From Nocardia colli (GTDB lineage: Bacteria; Actinomycetota; Actinomycetes; Mycobacteriales; Mycobacteriaceae), in contig NZ_VXLC01000004.1 of assembly GCF_008704205.1 (NCBI RefSeq), positions 620,001 through 684,000 on the forward strand: 64,000 nucleotides of DNA, given 5' to 3'. Position 1 is the stretch's first letter. The number at the start of each line of letters is the position of its first letter. Under the pieces are notes generated by a model that saw only the letters and a list, made by a program, of their open reading frames with translations, had not been told where the DNA came from and searched no databases. Of the stretch, positions 37,501 through 45,926 are shown piece by piece. Made by a program: the position numbers and the translations under genes.

Positions 37501-38497
37501 CAGCGCGGTCGGCCTCTCGCCGTCCACCGTGGAGCTGCTGCGCACCTGCCCGCTGCGCTGGGCGCTGGAACGGCACGGCGGGACCGACGGCGACAACCCG
37601 CACGCGGTCAAGGGCAACCTGGTGCACACATTGGTGCAGGCGCTGGCCGGGCAGGTGCCCGAGGCGCAAGTGCGGGCCGCGCTCGACAAGGCCTGGCAGT
37701 CGGTCGATCCCGGGTCCGGCTGGCATTCCCGGCAGGAACTGCGCCGCACCGAGGCCATGCTGGAGACGTTCATGTCGTGGGTGCGCAACACCCGCGGCGA
37801 ACTCACCCAGGCCGGCGTCGAGGTCCCGGTCGACTGCGTGCTGCCGCCGCGCACGGAAGACGAACGGGCCGTGCGGATCCGCGGCCGGGTGGACCGGCTG
37901 GAGCGGGACGCGCTGGGCCGCTTCGTGATCGTGGACGTGAAGACCGGCAAGTCACCGGTGACCAAGCAGGCGGCGGTCGATCACGCGCAGCTGGCGACGT
38001 ATCAGGTGGCGGCGGCGATGGGTGCGCTCGACTCGGCCACCGAGGAGGCGCGCGAATCCGGTTCCGCCGACGGTGAATCGGACGAATCAGGTCCTGTCCA
38101 AGGCCGATTGGTCGCGCCGGGCGACGATCGGCCGGACGCGGACGAGCCGGTCACGGATGACGATGAACCCGGCGAACCGGAAGACGACGGATCGGGCTCA
38201 GACGCCGGCTGGTCGGACGCAGGCGAACAGGACCCGGGCGCAAGTGAACTCGGCGAGCCCGGCGGCGCTCGCCTGGTGTACGTCGCCAAGCCGAGCACCA
38301 AAGAGGGCGCCACCCAGCGCATGCAACCGCCGCTCGACCCCGAAGCCCTCGACAAGTGGCGCAACACCATTCACGACGCGGCCGCCGCCACCCAGGGCCC
38401 CAGCTACCTCGCCATGCGCAACGACGGCTGCCGCCACTGCCCGGTCTCCGGCAGCTGCCCCGTCCAGGACACCGGCAGGCAGGTGACCGACGAGTGA
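34568..38497 (+). CDS. adnA: AdnA subunit of the AdnAB helicase-nuclease
   Basis: About 1309 residues; GTG 34568 is tentative (TTG 34508 also in frame). A UvrD-like motor comes first (Walker A GGPGTGKTALL at 51; motif II reads VDDAQHLDPQ, a modified DExQ), then a RecB-type nuclease with VDVKTGK (Asp 1123, Lys 1125). Fe-S cysteines are C994 in TCPLRWAL and the C-terminal CRHCPVSGSC. AdnAB resects double-strand breaks in mycolata. Long Ser/Glu-rich insertions occur at about residues 518-654 and 1158-1235. The stop overlaps a small ORF by GTGA, which leads into adnB. Confidence 0.9.
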   Translation: MVRSDSAVRLVRRNVAAPRPRGWGADVRALFDAAAAAGPTRPGWRPWQVLGGPGTGKTALLVDLAAERIAAGDDPESVLVLAHSKQAASAARDAITARLSSPTPSASPPAVPLPGPDAEGGVPGATREPLARTLHSYAFSVLRRHATAHGNPPPRLLTGAEQDAVLREMLRGDLTDIAAGADALWPERLQPALALGGFAEQLRDLMLRATERGLGPEDLVHLGREHGKPEWVAAGKFAVRYEQTMLLRWSVGVEAPEATAPALDAAELIGAALDALAGDAELLAAERARIRYLLVDDAQHLDPQAAILVRAIGHSAHTTVIAGDPDQGIFAFRGADARFVADLPAPDGQRIVLRDNHRAGGPVQLAVARVAAKLPGSAPQRFSLPKRADQPVDDGTEVRVRVLATPAKEAALIADHLRRAHLTGGVPWSRMAVIVRSVPLSLPPLRRALLAAGVPVQQPALDTPLARRRGAAWMLLSLRALLAGEKGAAFEPEDALDLLAGPLGGADQITLRRLRRGVRRSVLESERSRARSGREVPESEYSERAADEPARAIESSERSSGLPEPSIGNLERAADDADWYGVEPEWTPEDSEWRGSEAEQSSETDAAAEESGDSADIAGAAGKTAAVGSEPGAADAEKPTESSEESGESVELLHGIDQSSAEVLRDLLIGAGDPRILDRLTDVEAAPLRRVLDALERARKARRRGAGLEDVLWALWTASRLERRWVGQSERGGAVGMQADRDLDAAVGLFDAAAGYVDRLPRASIEGFVEYLTQQEIPNGSGPRTAPKEAVALLSAHAAAGREWDVVAVAAVQEGIWPNPRARGTLLNTEDLVDLTAGVIDGGEQVSRAAPILAEERRLLLVACSRARRSLLVTAVESVSGERDLVPSRFLAELLGHDEDGEPGALPIADPGRALVMHSLVAELRGAVCDPESDPDRRQRAAHQLARLARAGVPGTHPDDWYGTAELSSQRTLWEEDDSAVGLSPSTVELLRTCPLRWALERHGGTDGDNPHAVKGNLVHTLVQALAGQVPEAQVRAALDKAWQSVDPGSGWHSRQELRRTEAMLETFMSWVRNTRGELTQAGVEVPVDCVLPPRTEDERAVRIRGRVDRLERDALGRFVIVDVKTGKSPVTKQAAVDHAQLATYQVAAAMGALDSATEEARESGSADGESDESGPVQGRLVAPGDDRPDADEPVTDDDEPGEPEDDGSGSDAGWSDAGEQDPGASELGEPGGARLVYVAKPSTKEGATQRMQPPLDPEALDKWRNTIHDAAAATQGPSYLAMRNDGCRHCPVSGSCPVQDTGRQVTDE

Positions 38498-38679
38498 GCG
38501 ACAAGCGTTTCCGCGTGCCGCTGCCGATCTGCGGACCCGAATGCCTGTGCTGCGGAGTCATTCCCGAGCGGGCGATCGATGGCGCGGCGCATTCGTCGAT
38601 CGGCCGGCACCGTGCGGTTCGTGCGCGACCGAAGCCGCCGGGCAAGCCCGCGTCCGGCGCCGACGAGGCACAACCGTGA
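38494..38679 (+). CDS. Small cysteine-containing ORF between adnA and adnB
   Basis: A 61-residue frame starts at a GTG overlapping the adnA stop (GTGA) and ends at a TGA overlapping the adnB GTG (GTGA). It contains the cluster PICGPECLCCGVIP (Cys at 13, 17, 19, 20) and a basic, proline-rich C-terminus. The double coupling argues for real translation. Alternatively the segment could be untranslated, or adnB could start upstream in its own frame. No family is recognised; the cysteines might hold a metal. Confidence 0.5.
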   Translation: MSDKRFRVPLPICGPECLCCGVIPERAIDGAAHSSIGRHRAVRARPKPPGKPASGADEAQP

Positions 38680-41600
38680 CCGTCGCCCGGGTGACCCCGC
38701 ATCAGCTGGCCGAGGCGCTCGGCCTGCCGCCGCCGACCGGCGAACAGGCGGCGGTGATCGCCGCACCGCCCGGCCCGACGCTGGTCGTCGCGGGTGCGGG
38801 GGCGGGCAAGACCGAGACGATGGCCGCCCGCGTGGTGTGGATGGTGGCCAATCGGCTGGTGCTGCCCGACGAGGTGCTCGGGCTGACCTTCACCCGAAAA
38901 GCCGCACAGCAGTTGACCGCTCGCATCCGCACCCGGCTGGCCCGGCTGGCCGGCGCGCCGCTGCTGCGGGACCTCGACCCGTCCGGTCAGCTGCGGGCCC
39001 AGCTCTCCGGCGCGGAACCGGAGATCAGCACCTACCACTCGTACGCGGGCAGGCTGCTCACCGAGCACGGCCTGCTGCTGCCCGTGGAACCCTCGGCGAC
39101 GCTGCTCACCCAGACCCAGCTCTGGCAGCTCGCACACCAGGTGGTGCGCACCTGGGACGGCGACCTGGACACCGACCGCACCCCGGTCTCGGTCACCGAG
39201 GCGATCCTCGCCCTGTCCGGCCAGCTCGCCGAGCATCTGGTCGAGCCCGAACAGCTGGCCGAGGCGCACACCGACCTGGAAAAGCTGGTGCACACCCTGC
39301 CGCCCGGCCCACGCCAGCGCGGCGGGCCGAGCCAGACCCTGCTCGGCATCCTCCAGGTCCAGCGCGAACGCATCGCCCTGCTCCCGCTCGTGCAGCAACT
39401 GGCCGACGCGTTACGCCGCCGTGGCGCTTTGGATTTCGGCGCGCAGATGTCCCTGGCCGCGCGCCTGGCCGCGGAACACCCCGAGGTCGCCGCCGCCGAA
39501 CGCAATCGCTTCCGCCTCGTCCTGCTCGACGAGTACCAGGACACCGGCCACGCGCAACGTGTCCTGCTGGCCGCGCTGTTCGGCGGTGCGCCCGAGGCCG
39601 ATTCGGTTCCCCGCGCCGAATCGGCGTCAGCACAGCCCCCGAGTGGCGAGCAGGCGGATCGTGGACAGCCGACGGAGGCTGTCCCGACGGCCCGCGCGCA
39701 GGAGCCCCGGTACGTACGACCGGCGAACGAGGAGTCCGGGCGGCAGCGATCGGGCAGGCAGCGGACAGCCAAGCCCGCGAATGCCGATGCGGGGGAAGCT
39801 GAATCGCGTAGCCATCAACGATTGGCGGTGACCGCCGTCGGCGATCCGATGCAATCGATCTACGGCTGGCGAGGCGCGTCCGCCGCGAACCTGCCGCGCT
39901 TCGCCACCGACTTCCCCACCGCGCCCGGCGTTCCCGCGCCGACGCTGCCGCTGCTGACCAGCTGGCGCAATCCGCCCGAGGCCCTGGCGCTGGCGAACCT
40001 GGTCGCGGACCCGTTGCGCCGCAAGGCCGTCGAGGGCGGCGGCGTGACGGTCGACGCCTTGCGCGCGAAACCGAACGCGGGACCGGGCGTGGTCGCGCTG
40101 GCACTGACCGAGACCGTCGCCGAGGAACGCGACTGGCTGGCCATCCGGATCGCCGAGGAATGGGCGGCCCGCCGCGCCGCAGGCGAGCCGCCACCGACCT
40201 CCGCCGTACTGGTCCGCCGCAACGCCGACGCGTCGCCGCTCGCGGAAGCCCTACGCGCGCAAGGGTTACCGGTCGAAATCGTCGGACTCGGCGGCCTGCT
40301 GGCCACGCCCGAGGTCGCCGATATCGTCGCCACCCTGCGCCTGATCGCCGAACCGGGCTCGGGCAGCGCGGCGATGCGCGTGCTCACCGGCGCCCGCTGG
40401 CGCATCGGCGTCGCCGATATCGCCGCGCTGGCCCGTCGCGCCCGCACCCTGTCGATCAGCCGCTTCACCAGCGGCGACGCGCCGGAGATCACCGACGGAA
40501 GCACGCTGGCCGCGGCGCTGCGCGAGGTGGCCCCGGAGCCGGCCGAACAGGCGGGCCTGGCCGACGCGATCGCCGATCCCGGTCCGCGCGACCAGTATTC
40601 GGAGTCGGGCTTCGCCCGCATCGAGGCACTCAGCAGAGAGCTGGCCGCCTTGCGCGAACGCAGCGGCCAGCTACTGGCCGAACTGGTCGCGGACGTGGAG
40701 CGCACCATCGGTGTCGGCGTCGAAACCCAGGCCCGTCGCGCCATGTCGGGCACCGGCGCCGGCCGCGAACACCTGGACGCCTTCGCCGAGGTGGTCGCCG
40801 GATACGCCGCCGACTCCGGTGCGGCGCTGAGCGGGCTGCTGTCCTTCCTGGCCGCCGCCGAATCGGTCGAAAACGGTTTGGAGCCGGGCGAAGTCGAGGT
40901 CGCCAAGGACCGGGTGCAGGTGCTGACCGTGCACGCGGCGAAGGGCCTGGAGTGGGAGATCGTCGCGGTGCCGCACGTGGTGCGCGGCGTGTTCCCGTCC
41001 GGCACCGCGTCGGGCACCTGGCTCGGCGCGCTCGCCGAACTCCCGACGAAGCTGCGCGGCGACCGGCAACAGGACGATTCGACCGAGGGCGTCCCCGTCC
41101 TCGACCTCACCGACCTGTACGACCGCTCCGACCTGGAACGCGCGATCAAGTCGCACAAGGAGGCATTGGAGCGCCGCCGCATCGACGAAGAACGTCGCCT
41201 CTTCTATGTCGCGCTCACCAGAACCGAACGCGTACTGCTCGTTTCGTCGCACCACTGGGCCGAAACCGGAACCTCCCCCAAGGGGCCCTCCGACTTCCTG
41301 CTCGAACTGAAGCAGGCCAGCGAAGCCGCCGACAGCCCCGCCAACGGCGTCGTCGACATCGCCCGCTGGGACGACCCGCCGGAGCACGACGCGGTGAACC
41401 CGTTCACCGACAACCCGGCCACCGCTGAATGGCCCCGCGACCCCCTCGGCAACCGCCGCGACCCCATCGAGCAGGGGGCCGCGCTGGTCCGCGCCGCGCT
41501 GGCCGAACTCCGCGCTCAGCCGTCCGCCCCGCGAGACGCAAAGACGGCGCAGACGAAAGAACAGCCGACACCGGTCCTCGAACCCGAAGGCCTCTTCGAC

Positions 41601-42587
41601 GAGGCCTTCGCCTTCGAACCGCCGGTCGAATCCTTCGAGCCGCCGGACGACGACTTCGAGCCACCAGCCGAATTCGATGACCTGCCACCGGATCCCATGG
41701 ACTCCGCAGCTTACGATCCCACGCCCCCCAGCTCCCCCACCTTCAGCGACATCCCACCCGACCCCATGCACGAGTTCATCTCCGACGAAGACATCGCCTT
41801 CGCCGCAGCGGAATTCGCCGACCTAGAGCCGCTCACCCCACCCGTCGACCCTGACGACCCGGACGGCTGGGCCGCCGACGTAGACGCGCTACTCGCCGAA
41901 TTCGAATCCGAGCAGGCCGCCGCCGAGGAGGTCGAACTCCCCGGCCAGATCGCCGCGACCGCGCTGGTCGAGATGCGCGCCGATCCGGCGAAACTCGCCG
42001 CGCGCCTGCGCCGTCCGCTGCCGTTCCCGCCGAGCCCGCTGGCCCGCCGCGGCACCGCGTTCCACGCCTGGGTGCAGCGCTGGTTCGGTTCGACCCGGCT
42101 GCTCGGCCTCGACGAACTCCCCGGCGCGGCCGACACCACCGCCGCGGACGCGAGCGTGGACGACGAACTGACCGCGATGCAGAACGCGTTCCTCAATTCC
42201 TCCTGGGCCAACCGCAGCCCGCTCGACGTGGAGGTCCCGTTCGAAACATCGTTGGCGGGCACCGTGATTCGCGGCCGGATGGACGCGGTGTTCGCCGAGC
42301 CGGGCGGCGGCTGGATCGTGGTCGACTGGAAGACCGGCGCCGAGCCGACCCCCGCGGAAGAGCCCGCGGTCGCCATGCAGCTGGCCGTCTACCGGCTGGC
42401 CTGGGCCAGGCTGATGGCGTCCAGGGAGGGCAGGCCCGAGCAGGAGATGCTCGAACGCATCGGCGCCGCCTTCCATTACGTGCGCACCGGGCGCACCATC
42501 GCCCCCGCCGACCTGGCCGGACCGGCCGAACTGGCCGAACTCATCCGGAATTCCGCGCCAGCCGGCTCACCTTCCGCGCCTGCCTGA
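38676..42587 (+). CDS. adnB: AdnB subunit of the AdnAB helicase-nuclease
   Basis: About 1303 residues from GTG 38676. UvrD-family motor motifs: VAGAGAGKTETM at about 38-49, TFTRKAAQQLT, DEYQDTGHAQR (Asp 285), GDPMQSIYGWRG (Gly 389), [15 protein letters not shown] and FYVALTRTERVLLVS. The C-terminal RecB-like nuclease has IVVDWKTG (Asp 1217, Lys 1219). In AdnAB this is the leading motor. A Gln/Arg/Glu-rich insertion (about 305-383) separates motif II from motif III, and an acidic proline-rich segment (about 960-1085) precedes the nuclease. The 3' end overlaps the DoxX gene. Confidence 0.9.
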   Translation: MTVARVTPHQLAEALGLPPPTGEQAAVIAAPPGPTLVVAGAGAGKTETMAARVVWMVANRLVLPDEVLGLTFTRKAAQQLTARIRTRLARLAGAPLLRDLDPSGQLRAQLSGAEPEISTYHSYAGRLLTEHGLLLPVEPSATLLTQTQLWQLAHQVVRTWDGDLDTDRTPVSVTEAILALSGQLAEHLVEPEQLAEAHTDLEKLVHTLPPGPRQRGGPSQTLLGILQVQRERIALLPLVQQLADALRRRGALDFGAQMSLAARLAAEHPEVAAAERNRFRLVLLDEYQDTGHAQRVLLAALFGGAPEADSVPRAESASAQPPSGEQADRGQPTEAVPTARAQEPRYVRPANEESGRQRSGRQRTAKPANADAGEAESRSHQRLAVTAVGDPMQSIYGWRGASAANLPRFATDFPTAPGVPAPTLPLLTSWRNPPEALALANLVADPLRRKAVEGGGVTVDALRAKPNAGPGVVALALTETVAEERDWLAIRIAEEWAARRAAGEPPPTSAVLVRRNADASPLAEALRAQGLPVEIVGLGGLLATPEVADIVATLRLIAEPGSGSAAMRVLTGARWRIGVADIAALARRARTLSISRFTSGDAPEITDGSTLAAALREVAPEPAEQAGLADAIADPGPRDQYSESGFARIEALSRELAALRERSGQLLAELVADVERTIGVGVETQARRAMSGTGAGREHLDAFAEVVAGYAADSGAALSGLLSFLAAAESVENGLEPGEVEVAKDRVQVLTVHAAKGLEWEIVAVPHVVRGVFPSGTASGTWLGALAELPTKLRGDRQQDDSTEGVPVLDLTDLYDRSDLERAIKSHKEALERRRIDEERRLFYVALTRTERVLLVSSHHWAETGTSPKGPSDFLLELKQASEAADSPANGVVDIARWDDPPEHDAVNPFTDNPATAEWPRDPLGNRRDPIEQGAALVRAALAELRAQPSAPRDAKTAQTKEQPTPVLEPEGLFDEAFAFEPPVESFEPPDDDFEPPAEFDDLPPDPMDSAAYDPTPPSSPTFSDIPPDPMHEFISDEDIAFAAAEFADLEPLTPPVDPDDPDGWAADVDALLAEFESEQAAAEEVELPGQIAATALVEMRADPAKLAARLRRPLPFPPSPLARRGTAFHAWVQRWFGSTRLLGLDELPGAADTTAADASVDDELTAMQNAFLNSSWANRSPLDVEVPFETSLAGTVIRGRMDAVFAEPGGGWIVVDWKTGAEPTPAEEPAVAMQLAVYRLAWARLMASREGRPEQEMLERIGAAFHYVRTGRTIAPADLAGPAELAELIRNSAPAGSPSAPA

Positions 42588-42957
42588 TCATCGGGATCTG
42601 CAACGGCAGCCGCAACACGGTGCCGATCTTGAACAGCGGCGAGGCCTTCTTGTTGCCGAGTACATCGGCCGTCATCTGCAGGTTCGCCGGGAAGACCGCG
42701 AGGAACAGCAGCACGGCCAGCCGGCCGCCGAGGCCGCGGGTCCGCGGAATCACCAGCGCCGTGGCGACCCCGAGTTCGGCGACGCCGGAGGCATAGGTGT
42801 AGTTCCGCGGCTCGCCCGGGAGCGCCTTGGGCACCATCTTGTCGAAGGGCTTCGGCATGACGAAATGCAGCACCCCCATGGGGAACAACAGGGCGGCGAG
42901 GACCAGGGCGGGCCTGCGCGCGGAGGTGCGATCGGGGGCGAGTGCGTTTTCTGCCAT
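42541..42957 (-). CDS. DoxX-like membrane protein
   Basis: This 138-residue protein has several hydrophobic segments (ALVLAALLFPMGVLHFVMP, AELGVATALVIP, LAVLLFLAVFPANLQMT) in the pattern of the DoxX family. It is probably a small cytoplasmic-membrane protein; its role is unknown. ATG 42957 is used, ATG 42972 also being in frame. Its 3' end overlaps the adnB 3' end by 47 bases. Confidence 0.85.
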   Translation of the reverse strand: MAENALAPDRTSARRPALVLAALLFPMGVLHFVMPKPFDKMVPKALPGEPRNYTYASGVAELGVATALVIPRTRGLGGRLAVLLFLAVFPANLQMTADVLGNKKASPLFKIGTVLRLPLQIPMIRQARKVSRLARNSG

Positions 42958-43096
42958 GAGGCACCTTTGCATTCATCGGGTGTTCGCGTCGAGGCCGGGC
43001 GGTATCGCGGGCACCGGGTAGGCTCCCGTGCTGTGCCGGAGGGACAAGCAGTGCCGGAGACATCCGACGCGAGGTATAGCAGGGCGGGTGCGTCTC

Positions 43097-44152
43097 ATGT
43101 TCGGTGATCGCGCGCGCTCGCTGGGGCTGTCGAATCGCCCGCATTTCGCGCTGGTCGGGGTGCTGCGCATTCCGGAAGTGCAGACCAGCCCGTGGATTTC
43201 GCTCTCGCGCCGGGTGCTGTTCGCGGTCGGGTTGCTGTTCGCCGCGGCCCTGGTGGTCTACATCGGCAGGGACGGCTACCACGACAACGCGGGTGACCCG
43301 CTCGGGTTCCTGGACGCGTTCTATTACGCGACGGTGTCGCTGTCCACCACCGGTTACGGCGATATCGCCCCGGTGACGGCCGAGGCGCGGCTGGTGAACA
43401 TCGTCATCATCACCCCGCTGCGCATCCTCTTCCTCATCGTTCTCGTCGGTACCACGCTCGGCGTGCTGACGGAACGGTCCCGGCAGGCGTTCAAGATTCA
43501 GCGATGGAGGCACAGCGTGCGCAATCACACCGTGGTCGTCGGTTACGGCACGAAGGGGCGCACCGCGATCGACGCCATGCTCGGCGACAACGTGCAGCCC
43601 GCCGACATCGTGGTGGTGGACACCGACATGGTCGCGCTGGAGGCCGCCGCGAACTCGGGCCTGGTGACGGTGCACGGTTCGGCGACCCAGTCCGACGTGC
43701 AGCGGCTGGCCGGAGTGCAGAACGCGTCCTCGGTGGTGGTCGCGACCAACCGGGACGACACCGCGGTGCTGGTCACCCTGACCGCCCGCGAGCTGACCAA
43801 GAGCGCCAAGATCGTGGTCTCGATCCGCGAGGCGGAGAACACCCACCTGGTCCGTCAGTCCGGCGCCGACTCGGTGGTGGTGTCCTCGGAGACGGCGGGC
43901 CGGCTGCTCGGCATCGCGACGACCACGCCGTCCGTGGTCGAGATGATGGAAGATCTGCTCACCCCCGAAGAGGGCTTCGCGATCGCCGAGCGCGAGGTGG
44001 AGTCCGCGGAGATCGGCGGCTCGCCGCGGCATCTGGGCGACATCGTGCTCGGCGTGGTGCGCAGCGGCGTGCTGGCCCGGGTCGGCGAGCCCGAGGTGGA
44101 TTCGCTCGAGGCGGGGGACAAGCTGCTCTACATCCGCCGCGCGGCCAAGTAA
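43097..44152 (+). CDS. Potassium channel with RCK (TrkA-N/C) domain
   Basis: This 351-residue protein has two transmembrane helices (about 40-57 and 97-118) flanking the selectivity filter TTGYGD at 84-89, followed by a RCK domain (HTVVVGYGTKGRTAIDAML, IVVVDTD, GSATQSDVQRLAG) and a TrkA-C part. This is the MthK-like architecture, forming a tetrameric, ligand-gated potassium channel. It corresponds to Rv3200c. GTG 43088 is an alternative start. Confidence 0.92.
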   Translation: MFGDRARSLGLSNRPHFALVGVLRIPEVQTSPWISLSRRVLFAVGLLFAAALVVYIGRDGYHDNAGDPLGFLDAFYYATVSLSTTGYGDIAPVTAEARLVNIVIITPLRILFLIVLVGTTLGVLTERSRQAFKIQRWRHSVRNHTVVVGYGTKGRTAIDAMLGDNVQPADIVVVDTDMVALEAAANSGLVTVHGSATQSDVQRLAGVQNASSVVVATNRDDTAVLVTLTARELTKSAKIVVSIREAENTHLVRQSGADSVVVSSETAGRLLGIATTTPSVVEMMEDLLTPEEGFAIAEREVESAEIGGSPRHLGDIVLGVVRSGVLARVGEPEVDSLEAGDKLLYIRRAAK

Positions 44153-44197
44153 GGCCGCGTGCGGGGACCCGGACGGCCGGCGCGATAGTCTCGATGG

Positions 44198-45100
44198 GTG
44201 CCGGTCTTTCAGCTCAATGGTGTTCCCCTGCTGTCCCGTTCCGTGCTCGATCGCGCCGAGGAGACGCGGGGCGACGCCCAGGCCTTACAAGAGGGCTGGA
44301 GCGAGGCGAAGCTGCTCCGGGTGAACGCCCGCGGCCAGGTCAGATTCGAAGAAGGCGCGCTCGTGCTGGACAAGGCGATCGAGTTGTCGCCCGAGCCGAG
44401 CCCCGAGGCGGTGTTCCTCGGGATCGACGGCGGCGTGCACCTGTGGGCCGTGCGTGACCGGGACATCCAGGGCTCGCTGACCGATCTGCGCGGCATGTCG
44501 AACACGGTCGACGATCTCACCGCCGGCGTGCTCTCCACCGCGGTCGCGCTGCTGAACTGGCACGACAAGGCCGGATTCAACAGCGCCGACGGAACGGCGA
44601 CCACGTCGAGCAAGGCCGGCTGGTCGCGCACGACCGAGGGCGGTTACGAAGAGTTCCCGCGGATCGACCCCGCGGTCATCTGCCTGATCCACGACGGCGG
44701 CGATCGGGTGCTGCTGGCCCGCCAGCACAGCTGGCCGGAGACGTTGTTCTCGCTGCTCGCCGGGTTCGTCGAGGCGGGCGAGTCGCTGGAGCGCTGCGTC
44801 GAGCGCGAGGTGAAGGAAGAGGTCGGCGTCGATGTCCAGGACATCAGCTACCTCGGCAGCCAGCCCTGGCCGTTCCCGCGCTCGCTGATGCTCGGGTTCT
44901 CCGCGCTCGGCGATCCGGCGCAGCCGCTGGTCTTCTCCGACGGCGAGATCGCCGAGGCGCACTGGTTCACCCGTGCGGAGGTGCGCGAGGCGTTGTCCGC
45001 CGGCGACTGGTCGGCGCAGGGGACGGGCGCACGGTTGCTGCTGCCGGGTTCGATCTCGATCGCCCGCACCATCATGGAATCCTGGGCCGCGCTCGACTGA
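44198..45100 (+). CDS. nudC: NADH pyrophosphatase / Nudix NudC
   Basis: This 300-residue Nudix hydrolase has the Nudix box GFVEAGESLERCVEREVKEE and the NudC-specific SQPWPFPRSLM. It hydrolyses NADH and can remove NAD caps from RNA. The zinc-ribbon cysteines found in E. coli NudC are missing: the corresponding segment reads NSADGTATTSSKAGWSRTTE. The only Cys residues are in VICLI and ERCVE. GTG 44198 is the start. It converges with mycoredoxin-1 across a hairpin. Confidence 0.93.
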   Translation: MPVFQLNGVPLLSRSVLDRAEETRGDAQALQEGWSEAKLLRVNARGQVRFEEGALVLDKAIELSPEPSPEAVFLGIDGGVHLWAVRDRDIQGSLTDLRGMSNTVDDLTAGVLSTAVALLNWHDKAGFNSADGTATTSSKAGWSRTTEGGYEEFPRIDPAVICLIHDGGDRVLLARQHSWPETLFSLLAGFVEAGESLERCVEREVKEEVGVDVQDISYLGSQPWPFPRSLMLGFSALGDPAQPLVFSDGEIAEAHWFTRAEVREALSAGDWSAQGTGARLLLPGSISIARTIMESWAALD

Positions 45101-45115
45101 GCGCAGGAAAAATCA

Positions 45116-45138
45116 GCGCGGGCCGGTGCGGCCCGCGC
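45116..45138. terminator. Bidirectional hairpin between nudC and mrx1
   Basis: A perfect 9-bp stem GCGCGGGCC/GGCCCGCGC with a 5-base loop lies between converging genes. An AAAAAT run sits on the nudC side, which gives a T run on the minus strand. Confidence 0.7.
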
Positions 45139-45153
45139 GGATTCGGTCGGTGC

Positions 45154-45411
45154 TCAGGCCAGTGCGGCGAGGGCCTGCTTGACGGCGACCAGCGTCGGAT
45201 TGGTCGCGGTGGAGCCGTCGGCGAACTTCACGGTCGGCACCACATGGTTGCCGCCGTTCACGCTGCCGACGAACTCGGCCGATGCCGGATCTTGCTCGAT
45301 GTCGATCTCGATATAGCTGATACCGGACTCGTCCAGCTGCTTCTTCAGCCGGCGGCAGTAGCCGCACCAGGTGGTCGAGTACATCGTCAGGTCGGGCGTT
45401 GCGTCAGTCAC
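45154..45411 (-). CDS. mrx1: Mycoredoxin-1
   Basis: This 85-residue glutaredoxin-fold protein has the active site WCGYC at about 15-19, and EFVGSVNGGNHVVPTVKFAD near-identical to mycobacterial Mrx1 (Rv3198A). It reduces mycothiol mixed disulfides using the first Cys of CGYC. It lies next to nudC and uvrD2 as in mycobacteria. Its divergent region is shared with the SRPBCC operon promoter. Confidence 0.94.
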   Translation of the reverse strand: MTDATPDLTMYSTTWCGYCRRLKKQLDESGISYIEIDIEQDPASAEFVGSVNGGNHVVPTVKFADGSTATNPTLVAVKQALAALA

Positions 45412-45468
45412 GGATTGTGCAACGTCGATCAGGCCGTGGGTGTTCCAGTCAAGTCTTTTTCGTCACCC

Positions 45469-45503
45469 TTGCCAAGGTTTTAGTAAGCGCGCATACTAAA
45501 TTC
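45469..45503 (+). promoter_or_regulatory. Leaderless promoter with MarR-type operator
   Basis: TTGCCA at 45469-45474 is 17 bases before CATACT at 45492-45497, a good -35/-10 pair that puts the start point at about ATG 45504. A 22-bp palindrome at 45479-45500, with TTTAGTA and TACTAAA arms (20 of 22 positions symmetric), covers the -10. The third gene of this operon is a MarR-family protein, so autorepression is likely. Confidence 0.7.
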
Positions 45504-45926
45504 ATGACGATCATCGCCACCGCGCAAGCCACCTCGACCGCCGCTCCCGCCGCCTTCTTCGCCAGATGGGCGGACATGGCCACCTGGCCGGAGTGGAACA
45601 ACGACACCGAATGGGTCCGGCTCGACGGCCCGTTCGTCCAGGGCGCGACCGGCGTCCTGAAGCCGAAGGGCGGACCGAAGGTGCCGTTCGTCGTCGAGCG
45701 GCTCGACGACACCCAGTTCGTCGATGTCTCCAAGCTCATCGGCGCCCGGCTGATCTTCGATCACCAGATCTCCGCAACCGACGGCCGCACGACGATCACC
45801 GTCACCGTCTCGATCGACGGCCCGCTGCGCTGGCTCTGGACCAAGGTCATGGGCGGCGACCTCGCCAAATCCGTGCGCCCCGACCTGGACGCGCTGATCA
45901 CGGTCGCCGAGGGGGTGCCTGCATGA
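45504..45926 (+). CDS. SRPBCC family protein
   Basis: This 140-residue START/Bet-v1-like (polyketide cyclase) fold protein has text such as FFARWADMATWPEWNNDTEW, and helical C-terminus SVRPDLDALITVAE. These bind hydrophobic ligands. ATG 45504 coincides with the expected transcription start, so translation is probably leaderless. It overlaps the EVE-domain gene by ATGA and is the first gene of a three-gene operon ending in marR. Confidence 0.85.
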   Translation: MTIIATAQATSTAAPAAFFARWADMATWPEWNNDTEWVRLDGPFVQGATGVLKPKGGPKVPFVVERLDDTQFVDVSKLIGARLIFDHQISATDGRTTITVTVSIDGPLRWLWTKVMGGDLAKSVRPDLDALITVAEGVPA

